A stretch of 64,000 nucleotides of DNA from Megaleporinus macrocephalus (Eukaryota > Chordata > Actinopteri > Characiformes > Anostomidae), in assembly GCA_021613375.1 (NCBI GenBank), contig CM038715.1, positions 2,858,378 to 2,922,377 of the forward strand. The letters are read 5' to 3'. Both the position numbers and the translations under genes were made by a program. Shown here piece by piece: positions 35,644 through 46,694 of the stretch (positions within the stretch are counted from its first letter, which is position 1; each line of letters opens with the position of its first letter). The notes under the pieces were generated by a model. That model worked only from the letters and a program-made list of their open reading frames with translations, did no database searches and was not told the origin of the DNA.

Positions 35644-35877
35644 AACTGAGATATTAAAAAATACAAGAATTTTCATCAGATTGTAACCGAAGGCAATGAT
35701 CCAGAATGTCACGATACTAAATAATGCACTCCAAATATCTCCATATATCCAGAACTGAAGTAAAGTGAATGATACTGGAGATAAAATCTGTTTCTAGTAG
35801 ATATATAATGGGAAATGAGAAAAGTGTGTATTTTTATTTTACTAAAAACAGTAAAAGTAGTACCTGATGTGATAATT

Positions 35878-35980
35878 AGTGATGGGTGATATGGTTGATA
35901 TTTCAGGGTATAATATCGTTCACCATATTTAAAACTGTTGGTAATATTATTGTGTATGATACGATATGACACACCTCTAC
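35878..35980. mobile_element. second small MITE of the same type
   Basis: See the entry at 35467-35643. It is 80 bp from the donor of the HOOK exon. Confidence 0.5.
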
Positions 35981-36061
35981 TGCAGACTGTAAAAGGAAAG
36001 CATGTTTTAAGCAGAACAGAAAACAGTTAGTATCACACTGAGAGACACACACGGCACCTAC

Positions 36062-36232
36062 CAACTAAAACCACGAGTCTGTGTTTGGCTCCGTGTCCTC
36101 TGCGATAAGGAGCCACTTCTTCGTAAGTTGGGACGTCAGCAGTGTCATACTGCTCACTCTTTTTACACTCATACATAGACTTATTCGTCTTCTTGTCTCT
36201 TCGGCTGAGACGGAAGCTCCTCCGGAAACCAG
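36062..36232 (-). CDS. mpp7: mpp7 exon, HOOK basic motif and start of GK (171 nt)
   Basis: The exon starts with CT, completing an Ala codon if it is joined to the 42-nt microexon. It then reads [48 protein letters not shown] and KHRLVVLV, and ends in the first base of a Gly codon. The first 14 residues are the Arg/Lys-rich HOOK motif that in p55 and other MPP MAGUKs binds FERM/4.1-type proteins. KHRLVVLVG is the first beta strand of the GK domain. The acceptor has a long pyrimidine run ending CCCCCTACAG and the donor is GTAGGT. 2 + 56x3 + 1 = 171 nt fits exactly. This is the most diagnostic MPP7 exon in the window. The flanking introns are the two longest recognised, 19.3 kb upstream and 13.1 kb downstream. 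Confidence 0.96.
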
Positions 36233-36554
36233 CTGTAGGGGGACAAAGAGACAACATCAGAATTCAAAACGTTCATACACAGAATGTTGTGTTTGTTGAC
36301 CTTACAGAGAATCAGCAAGGAAGACCCAGCAGCGTGACAAGATGTTAAAACCCGATACAGATGGAACCTCATTTGTTTGAGGGCTGTGGTTCACAGGATC
36401 TTCTCAACTCGTCTCCCTCATCTTCCTCTCTTCTTCTCACAATGTTGTAGCTCTGCTCAGCTCCAGGGCTGAGAACCATCTCATGATAGCTCACGATTTC
36501 TCAAGAGGATCACAGTGGTTAACGCTCAGAACGTGAAATAGTAATACTCTAAAC
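36233..36554. other. intron upstream of the HOOK exon
   Basis: Contains the acceptor's pyrimidine tract (minus strand CTTTGTCCCCCTACAG). Otherwise unique. Confidence 0.5.
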
Positions 36555-37606
36555 CAGGGGTCACTAATAGGTGGTCCAGATCCGGACCCAGACGTTGCCC
36601 ATGCAGACCCAAACCGATAATCTACTGTGTTTGATGACTGTGTTTATTTTAAGAGGCGGAGCTTTTCTGGTCTTTACGGTATACAGGCTTTACGGCGCGG
36701 TGAACTCAGAGACCAAACACGTGGTCACACAGGTGAGGTAGGAAGCGAGGAGCAGCAGTCGGAGACTAAAGCGAGTCAGAAAGAATAACGTAAAAACAGA
36801 AAAGTGAGGAGAGAAAACTGAGTGTTTAACAGGAACGGTTCTGGAATGGACCTGCTCGTCTAGTTCTGGAGAACACCGCTCTGTACAACCAACATGTTCA
36901 TCTGAGAAGCTGAGTTAACAAGAAGAACCACCTTTATTTACTTTCTCTATAAATAAACACTTTAAGATGAACTTTTTAAAAAAGCATTCTGTTTTTTAAT
37001 GTCGCTCTTGTTTCAGTTCAGCATTTAAACAGTAAATATACTGAATGGTATGTGTGATGTGTTGGTGTTTCAGTAGCTGATGGTATAAGATGCTGATACA
37101 TGGCTGGATTACTGACAGGGTCAGTGGGGCCAGCGCCCAAAACTTTTGCGATGCCTATCAACATTTATGATACAATATATTTTTATTATATATATATTAT
37201 ATATATTTATATATTTTAAGGATCCTCTAACTTTTAGGAACTTTGACCCCAGGGCCTCTTGGGGGCCTTAGCCATGCTTTTGGGCCCCTCATGAAAATGG
37301 ACGAGGCGCTGTGTCACTGCTTTGACTTAGACTTCTAACTATTAGGGGTCCTAGGAAAGAGGAGTGCATAGTTTTAGAGGGCCCTAGTTATGAGAGCCCC
37401 TACCAGGGGGCCCTAGAGAAGGGGCGCGGGTTGGGGGGGGTTAAAGAGTTGCTCAGGGGCCCAGACTATCCTTAATAGGATAGTTCTTGTGCTGATACTA
37501 GGTAACTTAAATATACAGGATATGGCTCTAAATCAGAACCCACGTTAGAGATGATGACGGTCTGGACCTTGACCTGAGGAGATCTCCTCTAACTGGACCT
37601 TACTGA
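36555..37606 (+). mobile_element. CACTAATAGGCGG-family hAT-like element, interrupted by another insertion
   Basis: Starts CAGGGGTCACTAATAGGTGG. The conserved block GTAGCTGATGGTATAAGATG at 37073-37092 is cut at TGCTGATA and resumes at 37490 with TGCTGATACTAGG. The terminal AATTAAATACCCCTG is lost. The host element is about 0.66 kb without the insert. Confidence 0.8.
37099..37489. mobile_element. nested hAT-like insertion with perfect 8-bp target duplication
   Basis: 391 bp starting CATGGCTGGATTACTGACAG and ending in GGATAGTTCTTG. It is flanked by TGCTGATA on both sides (37091-37098 and 37490-37497); the next base, C, begins the element on one side and continues the host on the other. The interior contains GGGCCCC/GGGGCC words and ACTTTTGCGATGCCTATCAA. 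A relative lies at 39980-40376. Confidence 0.88.
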
Positions 37607-39979
37607 AGACCTCCACATTGACTGAACTACAGCAATGCTAATACATATACAATAAAAACAAACAGAACTATGATTCAACAGCTACTCTTAGCATTAGCAC
37701 AGCTCTGATGGTGGACTGCTACGTTTCCATACAAAAGTCACTGCCACGTCCCCGACGCATGTGACGCAGTTGACACCGCAGACGGTTTAGTTTCTTTTTA
37801 ATGTTTTCCCTGCAGGCAGGGTGCAACGGATTGAATAGCCTTTGGCTGAAGCGCTTCAGGAGGCGGCTGGTCCGAGATTCTTAACGGGGGCCGTTACAGC
37901 TGATGGCTTTCCACGCACTGAAGGTCGTCAGGAACGCCACCACAACAACTTCCTGTAAGAGTATTCTGGACAGCACTGTGCCTGGTTTAATGACACCAGG
38001 CTGAACTGAAAACTGAAACGCACCCCTGATTAGACTGGGTCCATTTAATATTTATGACACACGTAGTTAGACTAGCACAGAACCAAACCAAAGACACCTA
38101 ATATTCCTTATTTGCTAAATGCATTCTCCCCCAGCATGTACTTCCCCCTTATTTTATTACTATTATTTTTTTTAAATAGTGACTAATGAACACATGGATA
38201 TGATGCAAGATGCTCAAGATTAAGGGAGTATGAAAATTATGGACTGAGGGGAACGGGGGGAGAAAAGGAGCCAGATCCAATCCCCTTTAATAGTTTCCAC
38301 AGCACAGAGAGCCCACGAGCTCGGCACAGATGTGTTGCCGTAGAGAGATCCTGCATTCTTTACAGCTTGTTCTTTTCCAAACAGGCACTTAATAAGAGCT
38401 GGTGGGGACCTACGCTGGGATACAAATGAAACACGCCGTAAGTCAAACCGTCCCCGCACCACAACACAAGTGTGTTTGTGTGCGGGTGTCTGTCTGTGCT
38501 GGGTATTTAGTTACACCAGAGTTGCCCTGGATGAATAAAAAAGAAAAAAGAGTAAATAATAAATCAAACCACTGAAAGTCAAGATCAACCTGCAATAGAT
38601 AGCTCTACATCATGCGAGGAAACTTCACGTTGCTCCGGTGCCCACTGGGATTGCTCCCTATTGGAGAGTGCCCCGGTGGTTTGTGATTAAGGCACTGAAC
38701 GGCCTGTTCCATTTAATTAGCCTGCCTTTCGGCGTGTACGAGGTGCATGCAGCTCATTGGCTCTGGCACGGGGAATCTCTCTGTCTATCCAGCTCAGGGC
38801 AGGTGCATTGCTTTCATTACTCTGCTCTGTTGCGGCCAGTCAATGCAAATTGCCGCTCCGCTGTTGAAGAGGCTTCGTAATCGGGACCGTTCAAAATCAC
38901 TTAAAGCCTTCTAGACAGCTCTGTCCAAACAGCCGGAATACTGCCCTCCGTCTCGATGTGGATAAATAAATCAAGGCTTGGATAGTGAGCGCCTCCGCAG
39001 CCCTGTTACTGAAGTAGACAAAAAGATGGAAATCAAGTCAGTCCAGAATCAGAGACAGGAAAAAAGGACGGGTATTCTGGACCTGGTTCTTGTCAGGGAA
39101 CTTGTTATTATTATTTTTTTTTTGTAAGACAACTCAACATTGGAGGTGATATAAGGCACACTGGCATGTGTGGACCAAAGAAGGACATAGGAGACGAAGA
39201 CTGCCAGGATAGACATAAAGTTCCTAGCGCTGACTATGGCGAATAACAGCAGGGACGCAGACACGTGTCCACACCGCAGTCCCAAACATGCACCACCTAA
39301 TGGCGCGTGCTGTGGCGTGACGGGCTAATTGGCCCTCAGCGCAACACAATCTACAGTCACTGACTAGCAGCTCACAAATCAAACCAGTCCTTCCACTCGG
39401 GAGAGAGAAGAAAAAACAACTTAAGAAAGACTCCAAACTCCGTGTAAACAGAGTGAGACACACGTGGCGGGCCGAACGCGCACACACGGCCCGTGAGCCG
39501 CCGCTGCTCCAGAGCGCCCATTTTCCAGAGCGATAATATCAAACTGCTGTGGAGGAAATGTAGCATATGTGTAGGGCGAGTGAGCGAGGGCGTTCAAGAG
39601 CCAGAGCCCTGTGAGGCTGGACCGATACCATGCCCCCCCGTTGCATCTGCGGCGTCTGTGGCAAGAAGCTTAGCCAACATCACAGTTACAGATGTAGCTG
39701 CAAGAAAGAAACTATCCAAACGTGGAGGACCGGCATTTCTGAATTTGATTAGCATTTTTATAACTTTTAACGGGTAACGTACGACTGCTTTATGCTAAAA
39801 AATATAAAATAAAAATCATAGAGGCAGCAGAAAATACTGTGAATACCAAAAATTCTAAACACCTTTGATAATTTAAAGACGGTTAGAGGTTTAGAAACAT
39901 GGAAACAAAGCATTCCTCAATCTTAATTTGTTGCTGTTACCACTTTCTATTGCTCATTGATGTTAAACTGATTTAAAAA
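37607..39979. other. intron with candidate conserved non-coding block
   Basis: 38625-38900 (TTCCATTTAATTAGCCTGCC, GTGCATGCAGCTCATTGGCT) is unique and balanced in composition and looks like conserved non-coding DNA; it is open on the plus strand for 80 codons but has no splice-site or family support. The open frames around 39224-39777 on both strands are also unsupported. Confidence 0.35.
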
Positions 39980-40376
39980 CAAGGATATTTTATTAATCTT
40001 TGGGGGGCTCCTGGGGGCCCTGACCCAAAACTTTTGCGATACCTATCAATATTTATGGTACAATACATTTTTATCCATTTTAAAGATCCTCTGACTTTTA
40101 GGGACTTTGACCCCAGGACCTCTTGAGGGCCTTAGCCATGCTTTTGGGCCCCTTATGAAAATGGACAAGGCGCTGTGGCACTGATCTGACTTCGACTTTT
40201 GGCTATTAGGGGTCCTAGGAAAGAGGGGGGCATCATTTTAGATGGGCCTGGTTATGAGAACCCCTACGAGGGGGCCCTAGAGAAGAGAAGTGCATACCAT
40301 TAGAGGGCCCTTGATCAAGAGGGGTGCAGGTTGGGGGGGTTAAAGAGTTGCCCAGACTATCCTTAATCCGTCCTTG
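39980..40376. mobile_element. second copy of the nested hAT-like family
   Basis: The right end, read inverted, is CAAGGACGGATTAAGGATAG, a classical hAT-type terminus; the left end begins CAAGGATATTTTATTAATC. The interior matches 37130-37480 (ACTTTTGCGATACCTATCAA, CTTAGCCATGCTTTTGGGCC). The flanks show no clear 8-bp duplication. Confidence 0.7.
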
Positions 40377-41273
40377 TACTGTTACTAGGTAACTTCACTA
40401 CGATTTACGAGTTCGCTACGAGTGGCTCGCTGATCGCCCCCTTCCACGTTGCAGCAAGGTTAACAGAAGACGTACTGGTCCAGGAGGTGCGTGCATGTGT
40501 TTGAGGCGCGTGGGTGTACGGTCAATGGGAGCAGACAGGCAGATGGCCTTCAGAAGCTCTCTCCCCCTCATTTTACAGGCATCTGTGGAAGGCCTTAGAG
40601 GTAGTGGAAGGGACTCTGGGGGAGCGTCCAAGAGACCCCCAGCATCAAACAGCCGGAAGTTTCCATAGCAACTCTCAGGCTACGTCTCACGTACCAAAAC
40701 ATCTGACCCTAAAGCATGCATGTTAACCGAATTCAATATTCGTGTCCTTCTCTCGAGGGGGAGACTATCTTTTATGTCGGCCACGACCGGTGTTTTTACC
40801 AACCCCAGTGGCCCCCGGCCATCTCTCAGCGGCACCTCACACATTGAGCGTTTACGGGCTACCCTTCTTCCTGTAGCAGGATAGGGAAAGAAAAAAAGGG
40901 AAAGACGGATGACAATTGCAGGTGATGATTTAAAAAAAAAAAGGAAAAAGAAAAAACGAAGGGAAAAAAAAGCACAACTATTTAGCAGTGCTATTTGAAA
41001 TATGTATTGGGCACAGCTTTGAATCATGCTGTACTCGTTAAGAATTGATGTCTGGGGGAAAACACACTGTAGGAGCTGTTTCCATTGCGCCGCGTATGTG
41101 GAAAGTGTGTGTTCTGCCCAAGTGTTACAGGCTTAGCGACTCCCCGCTCCTGTTGGCCAGAACAGAGATGGCTTGTGTCTAGAAGCGATATTTGTTTTTC
41201 CCCTCTGTCCTATCCCAAAGCTCTTTAGACAAAAGAATGTCAGAGCAGGAATGCTGTCTAAATGTGTCAGGGG

Positions 41274-41345
<72 letters not shown>

Positions 41346-41568
41346 ACATCTGCACACATGCACAAGTCAGTGGGCCTCCAGCTCCTCTTGAGCCCAGCGC
41401 AGTCATCGCTAGTACATTTAGCCTTTGAGGTGCATTGAATAGGATCATTGAGGAGGCAGGCCAAATCTAAGAGGCTGGACAAACCGCTGCTGTTTGTCTC
41501 ATCAATCGGCTGCTCAATCCATCACACGACCACTCAATCGGTCAATGTGATCACACCTGCACATACTG

Positions 41569-41608
<40 letters not shown>

Positions 41609-41919
41609 ACACACACACACCATCTGCAATGATCCACAGCAATACCTGGCCTGCACTGACCACTGCTGCTGGAAAACTAAATACTCGAGTCGAGAACATC
41701 CAGACTGCTCCAATCATCTGTCTCGCAAGCTTCAGATGTTGCATCCGCCCAAGTCCAGGCAGACCATTCAAAATCAATTCGAAGTCTCTTCCTCATATTC
41801 CCACTCGCTCGCAAATAAATACACAAACACAGAGCCAAGATGACGTTTCTGTTTTCCCATTTCTCTGTTACAAGATGATGTCATCTCATGTCCATCCACC
41901 CACAGACTTAAACTAAGGG
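40377..41919. other. intron stretch with microsatellites
   Basis: Unique sequence broken by a (CA)n run at 41276-41343 and a (CT)n run at 41573-41603. An A-rich tract lies at 40930-40975. No supported exon. Confidence 0.45.
41276..41343. repeat. (CA)n microsatellite
   Basis: Perfect CA run of about 34 units. Confidence 0.98.
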
Positions 41920-41921
41920 TC

Positions 41922-42572
41922 TGTCTCTAACCCTACTGAGTGTCTAAGTAGGCTGTCTAGGTAGTGAGTGTGTAAGTAGGCTGTCTAGGTAGTGAGTGTG
42001 TAAGTAGGCTGTCTAGGTAGTGAGTGTGTAAGTATCAGTGTTCTCTCTTCATCTCTCCTCATAAAACAGATTACTGAGACGCTCTAGTTAGAGAGAGACT
42101 GCGTCATGGCTTGTTCCCCCCACTGCAGCACGCGACTGCCGTTTTAGCTGGTTGCTAAGCTACCGACCGGCATCCAAAACAATAGCCCAGGCTTAAAATT
42201 CTGCTAGCATAAATGCTAATGTCTGGAGTATAAAGTGTAAATGGTGAAGGACTCGTTACAGAGTTGATAATAAAATACTGTTTTGTGTGATTATATGACC
42301 AGAAACACATTAAAACTCCAGAGAGAATCAAAATAACTCACATTTTAAAACCACTTCACTGCTCCTAGATTAGCCTGCACTGCATCATGGGATTGTTTTA
42401 GCGGCTGAGGAAGCGTTTGATGTTTTCTTAAAATCAGGTCTAAATAAGGTTCCTCAGTAGACAGTATGTTTAAGGTATGTAAGTATTGGGACAGTCTACA
42501 TGTCGGGAGTACATACTATGATGTAAAATGCTGCCTATGTAGGAGCTCAGTAGGATTTGAGACACTCTCTAA
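41922..42572. mobile_element. probable DNA-element with imperfect inverted ends and a short tandem repeat
   Basis: The left end GTCTGTCTCTAACCCTACTG and the right end, inverted, GTGTCTCAAATCCTACTGAG are similar. Near the left, a 28-bp unit (GTAGTGAGTGTGTAAGTAGG CTGTCTAG) is repeated about three times (41943-42033). This resembles common fish elements but the family is not identified. Confidence 0.5.
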
Positions 42573-44002
42573 GAACACTGAAAATGAGCACAACAGATCC
42601 TCTTTAACAACAGCACAAATGTTAATTCTATTATTAAACAGTGATGTATAGAACTGTGACATACATAACGTACTGTGTGAAAACAAGCCTGTGATAATAA
42701 GCCTATCATCCAATGAGCAGAGAACTCGCAGCCTAATGGAATTTCACAGAACAAGATCTGAGAGAAATCAGTTCACCTCTCTGCGTCCACATGACCCAGG
42801 CGGTAGACAGATGAGATAAACTGATTTTGGAAATTCCTATTTTTTTATTTCGGCTTTAAAATCTGGGCACAATTCCTTTCTTAATTGGATTCTGGGGGCT
42901 GATGGATTTCCCAGCTTCCACTGATTCTCCTCCCCAACTATTTTCATCTGCTTTTGTTTTCCACCTCTCTCCCTCAGCCTCTGGAGCTGGCTTTGTCTCG
43001 CTGCTGGATGTTTAGAGGGGAGGTGCTGTGGAGCTGCGGGACTGCTTTGTTCATGCAGGACATTTATGTGACAGTGCTTCTGAGAGGCATCAGTGTTCGA
43101 CGATAGAGTGTAGCGTTACTCCTCAGTGGCCTCACTCTGAGCCATGTTGATGGATCACATGGAATGCAAGTTCTGTTCTGTTAGCGCTGGACAAGATGAA
43201 GTGAGGACAGGATGGTTGGGCTAGCATAGACTGCACATACATAATCCTGCGTTCACAGACCTATCAGATGAATGAGGACAGAGTGTCTCAAAGAAAGATT
43301 GATTCTTTCCATCATGTCAGTGGCCCTCAAAGCGATCTTAAGATTATGGCTATCCAAAACTCTTTCTGCCCTGCACAACCGCACACACATTATTCTGCAT
43401 ATTGTGTGTATTTGTCTTTATGTTATCTGATTAAAACACATGTTATCTGATTAAAATACGTTATCTGATTAAAACGCAGGCCATTTGATGAGCAATATAT
43501 ACAAACATAGACAAACAGCAAACTCACCCATAAACTTTCAAACCTGTTCTAGAGCCAGATCTATCCAGATTTGATGATTCATTCTACATACAAGTAAAAT
43601 ACCAGGTTCTGGTGGTGCAACTGAACAAATCCATGCAATAATAAGGCTGCAAAAAGGAGAAGAGAATTTAAATCTTCTAACCTTCTGAAGTTTTTTGAAA
43701 CTAGGACATTTCATCATAAGACCCAGAGTTTCCCAACTGAACATGTCCCTGAATATCATACTCCTCTTCCCACTGTGCATCCTGGTCCCATCACTTCTCC
43801 AAGTCAACAGCGACATTCTCATGATATAAAAGGGAACAGGACGCATCAGACCAGGTGACCTTAGTACATCATGCCAAGGTCCAGTTTTGACACTTGAACC
43901 CTCTGTAGATGCTTTCAGCAGTACACAAGCGTTGACAATGGCAATGTGACAAGTATGAAGGTACGCAGACCCATCAGCAGGCGGCTGCACTGTGTTAACA
44001 AA
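42573..44002. other. intron stretch, possibly with a decayed repeat
   Basis: A 150-codon open frame on the minus strand (43990-43538) lies in sequence that may belong to an interspersed repeat (it contains GCATCAGACCAGGTGACC). No known domain was read. 43425-43470 has TTATCTGATTAAAA repeated three times. Confidence 0.35.
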
Positions 44003-44010
44003 TTCCCAAC

Positions 44011-45137
44011 TAGAGATCGACCGATATATTGGGCCAATATTTGTCTTATTTTTTTATATCAGCATCGGCTGATATCAGTGCTCTAGTGTAATACACACAT
44101 TAGCTCTGGGGCTAAAGCTAACTGCTCTAGTGTAATACACACATTAGCTCCGGGGCTAAAGCTAACTGCTCTAGTGTAATACACATAATAGCTCCGGGCT
44201 AAAGCTAACTGCTCTAGTGTAATACACACATTAGCTCCGGGGCTAAAGCTAACTGCTCTAGTGTAATACACACATTAGCTCCGGGGCTAAAGCTAACTGC
44301 TCTAGTGTAATACACACATTAGCTCCGGGGCTAAAGCTAACTGCTCTAGTGTAATACACACATTAGCTCCGGGGCTAAAGCTAACTGCTCTAGTGTAATA
44401 CACACATTAGCTCCGGGGCTAAAGCTAACTGCTCTAGTGTAATACACACATTAGCTCCGGGGCTAAAGCTAACTGCTCTAGTGTAATACACACATTAGCT
44501 CCGGGGCTAAAGCTAACTGCTCTAGTGTAATACACACATTAGCTCCGGGGCTAAAGCTAACTGCTCTAATGTAATACACACATTAGCTCCGGGGCTAAAG
44601 CTAACTGTTCTAGTGTAATACACACATTAGCTCCGGGGCTAAAGCTAACTACTCTAGTGTAATACACACATTAACACGTTACTGTTACACAGAGAGTCGC
44701 TCTCGCGCGTCTTCCATTCTGTTTCTTTCTTTTTTTTTTCCTCTCTTTTTTTCCGCTGTGTCTATTTCTCTCTCGCACATCTTGTCATTCCTTTCTTTCT
44801 GTGGAAGTATTTTTCAGTGCACTTCTTAACAACTGGTTAGTTTTGGGTATGAAGAGATGTATGTTACACTCTTTCAGCAGTAAGGTGGTCTTACTGTATT
44901 TTTTGATAAAAATATTTAGTTATTTCTTGTTAAGTCAGTGTTCAGTAAATGATGTTAAGTTCAGGAATGTTGTGGATCCACTTCTTGTAATTACTAATGA
45001 GACATTTTATCAGTAAATAAAACAGAAAACTTCTAGATATCAGCTCTAAACATCAGCAGCACATATCAGCCATCAGCTGACCCTGACCTCTAAACATCAG
45101 CATCAGCATCAGATAAACCTATATGGGTCGATCACTA
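44011..45137. mobile_element. hAT-like element with 44-bp array and 8-bp target duplication
   Basis: The left end is TAGAGATCGACCGATAT and the right end, inverted, is TAGTGATCGACCCATATAG. The flanks TTCCCAAC (44003-44010) and TTCCCAGC (45138-45145) match 7/8. Length 1127 bp, over half of it the tandem array at 44088-44668. The right part (44800-45110) is shared with 26330-26645. No transposase frame seen. Confidence 0.82.
44088..44668. repeat. 44-bp minisatellite, about 13 units
   Basis: Unit: GCTCTAGTGTAATACACACA then TTAGCTCCGGGGCTAAAGCT AACT. The first unit differs most, the middle units are nearly identical, and the array ends in CACACATTAACACG. Each unit contains the short inverted pair TTAGCTCC...GGGGCTAA. 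Confidence 0.97.
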
Positions 45138-45145
45138 TTCCCAGC

Positions 45146-45475
45146 ACCCGGTTTCTTTGTACCACAGCTAGTAGTTACTCTCCTCTGCTGACTGAGAGCG
45201 CTCCACAGGCCGTCGTGGAGGTGACAGTTGCACAGCTATAAAAGCTTTATCTGACCATGCTTCCAGATTCAACACATCGAGCCAGAGTACAAATTACTGA
45301 GATCATATTTTCCTCCATTCTGACTGTTGATGTAAATATTATCTGAAGCTGCTGGCCCGTAGCTGCATGATGGTATGTAATGCACTGCTGCCACACAACT
45401 GGATGATTAGATAATTGCATGAATGAGTAGGTGTACAGGTGTTCCTAATAAAGGTACTCGGTGAGTGTATATCCA
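45146..45475. mobile_element. common teleost interspersed repeat, 3' part
   Basis: Ends with CAGGTGTTCCTAATAAAGGT then ACTCGGTGAGTGTAT, an end I recognise from many fish genomes. The 5' part (to about 45160) is too diverged to class. Confidence 0.5.
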
Positions 45476-46220
45476 AAATCTTGACATGCACGGTTGTTAC
45501 AGAATAATCAACGTTATTTGGTTAAATAGAAAGTAGTCATAATGTTTTGTCGTATTTGTGTATATCACATACAGTCAAAGGTTCCAACTCTTCTGTTGTT
45601 GTTCGAAAGGTGGAGGCTCTCTGCGGGAACTGGAGCTCTGCATCCAGCAAGCACGTGAGCAACCAGAATTAGAATTTTAGCCTACACTGCTACGGGTGAC
45701 TGTAACGCTCGATCTAAGACATGCATTAACGGCATTGAAAGGTGTTGTACAGTATTTAGCATTAGCAGTATATCATGGTGGATCCTCCAGCTGCTCTGAA
45801 TAGCCTGCGGTGCAGGAGAACTGTACTGATGTTTCCAGCACCCAAACACCCACCTTCATCCCACCAGAAGAAACCTGAGCAGCACACAGAACACAGAACG
45901 CATCTGCACACTTCACTGAACACAACTACACACACCAGGTTTAAATCACACTTGCAGGGCTGAGCCTGGGCCAAGCATCGAGGGCTGCCGGGGCTGGTAA
46001 AGAGGGGTTTTTGTTATAGGGTTGCGTGTTTTCCCCCAAAATGCTCTCCTGTTACCGGTAGTGTGTTGAGCGAGGCGGGGCGCGGAAAGGCGCCGGCACT
46101 GTCCCGGGACCTGCTCTGGAGGCAGCCTGGCCGCTGGGAGGAAGAGGATAGGCTGAGGTCAGGAGGGCCGGTAATGAAAGCGTGGAAGAAAACATAGGGG
46201 CAGAAAGTGAAGGTGGGGGG

Positions 46221-46258
<38 letters not shown>

Positions 46259-46690
46259 GCTGTTGAAAAGGGAAAGGTTTATCCCTGTAGGAAGACTGCA
46301 ACTGATTGAGCTTGGCAGAGTGGATTGCACGGATTTGTTTATAAACTTTACGCACCGTGGACCACCTGTAAAATCAAACAGATCCAATTGTCCACTGGGT
46401 GTCCAGCGGCTTGACCAAGGCATGACCTCACAGAGGCTTCATAAAAACACACTGGTGTTTACCACAAGACGCTTGTGATTGAGTGAGATGAAGAGAAAGC
46501 AATGGGACACGGTTAAAGGGGCAGAAACAGCTTCAGCTAAACAGCGAGTCAACAAAACAAGTTACTGAAACAAAAGGTGTAGTTATTTTAATACACTACT
46601 GGGAGCACTGGGGACGTCAACCTGCTGCATGACGTAAACGAGACATTAAGTGATGGCAGTGAGAAGAAACAGTAGAAATTCTAATAACTC
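45476..46690. other. intron stretch with an extreme G run
   Basis: Unique sequence apart from the homopolymer at 46215-46255. 46040-46140 is GC-rich. Several open frames around the G run are artefacts (Gly- or Pro-rich). Confidence 0.45.
46215..46255. repeat. poly-G run (G6-C-G34)
   Basis: Six G, one C, then 34 uninterrupted G on the plus strand. Its exact length may be uncertain in any assembly. Confidence 0.9.
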
Positions 46691-46694
46691 ATTA

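Noticed and set aside
39224..39777. Open frames of 78-94 codons on both strands
   Set aside because: No family resemblance, no consistent splice sites, overlapping frames on opposite strands.
43538..43990. 150-codon minus-strand gene
   Set aside because: Composition fits decayed repeat sequence; no domain or homologue recognised.
44088..44668. CRISPR-like regular repeats
   Set aside because: Units are head-to-tail with no unique spacers, and the context is a vertebrate intron; this is a minisatellite. The same applies to the other arrays.
46014..46478. Pro-rich or Gly-rich small proteins
   Set aside because: Translation of the G34 run; no other coding evidence.
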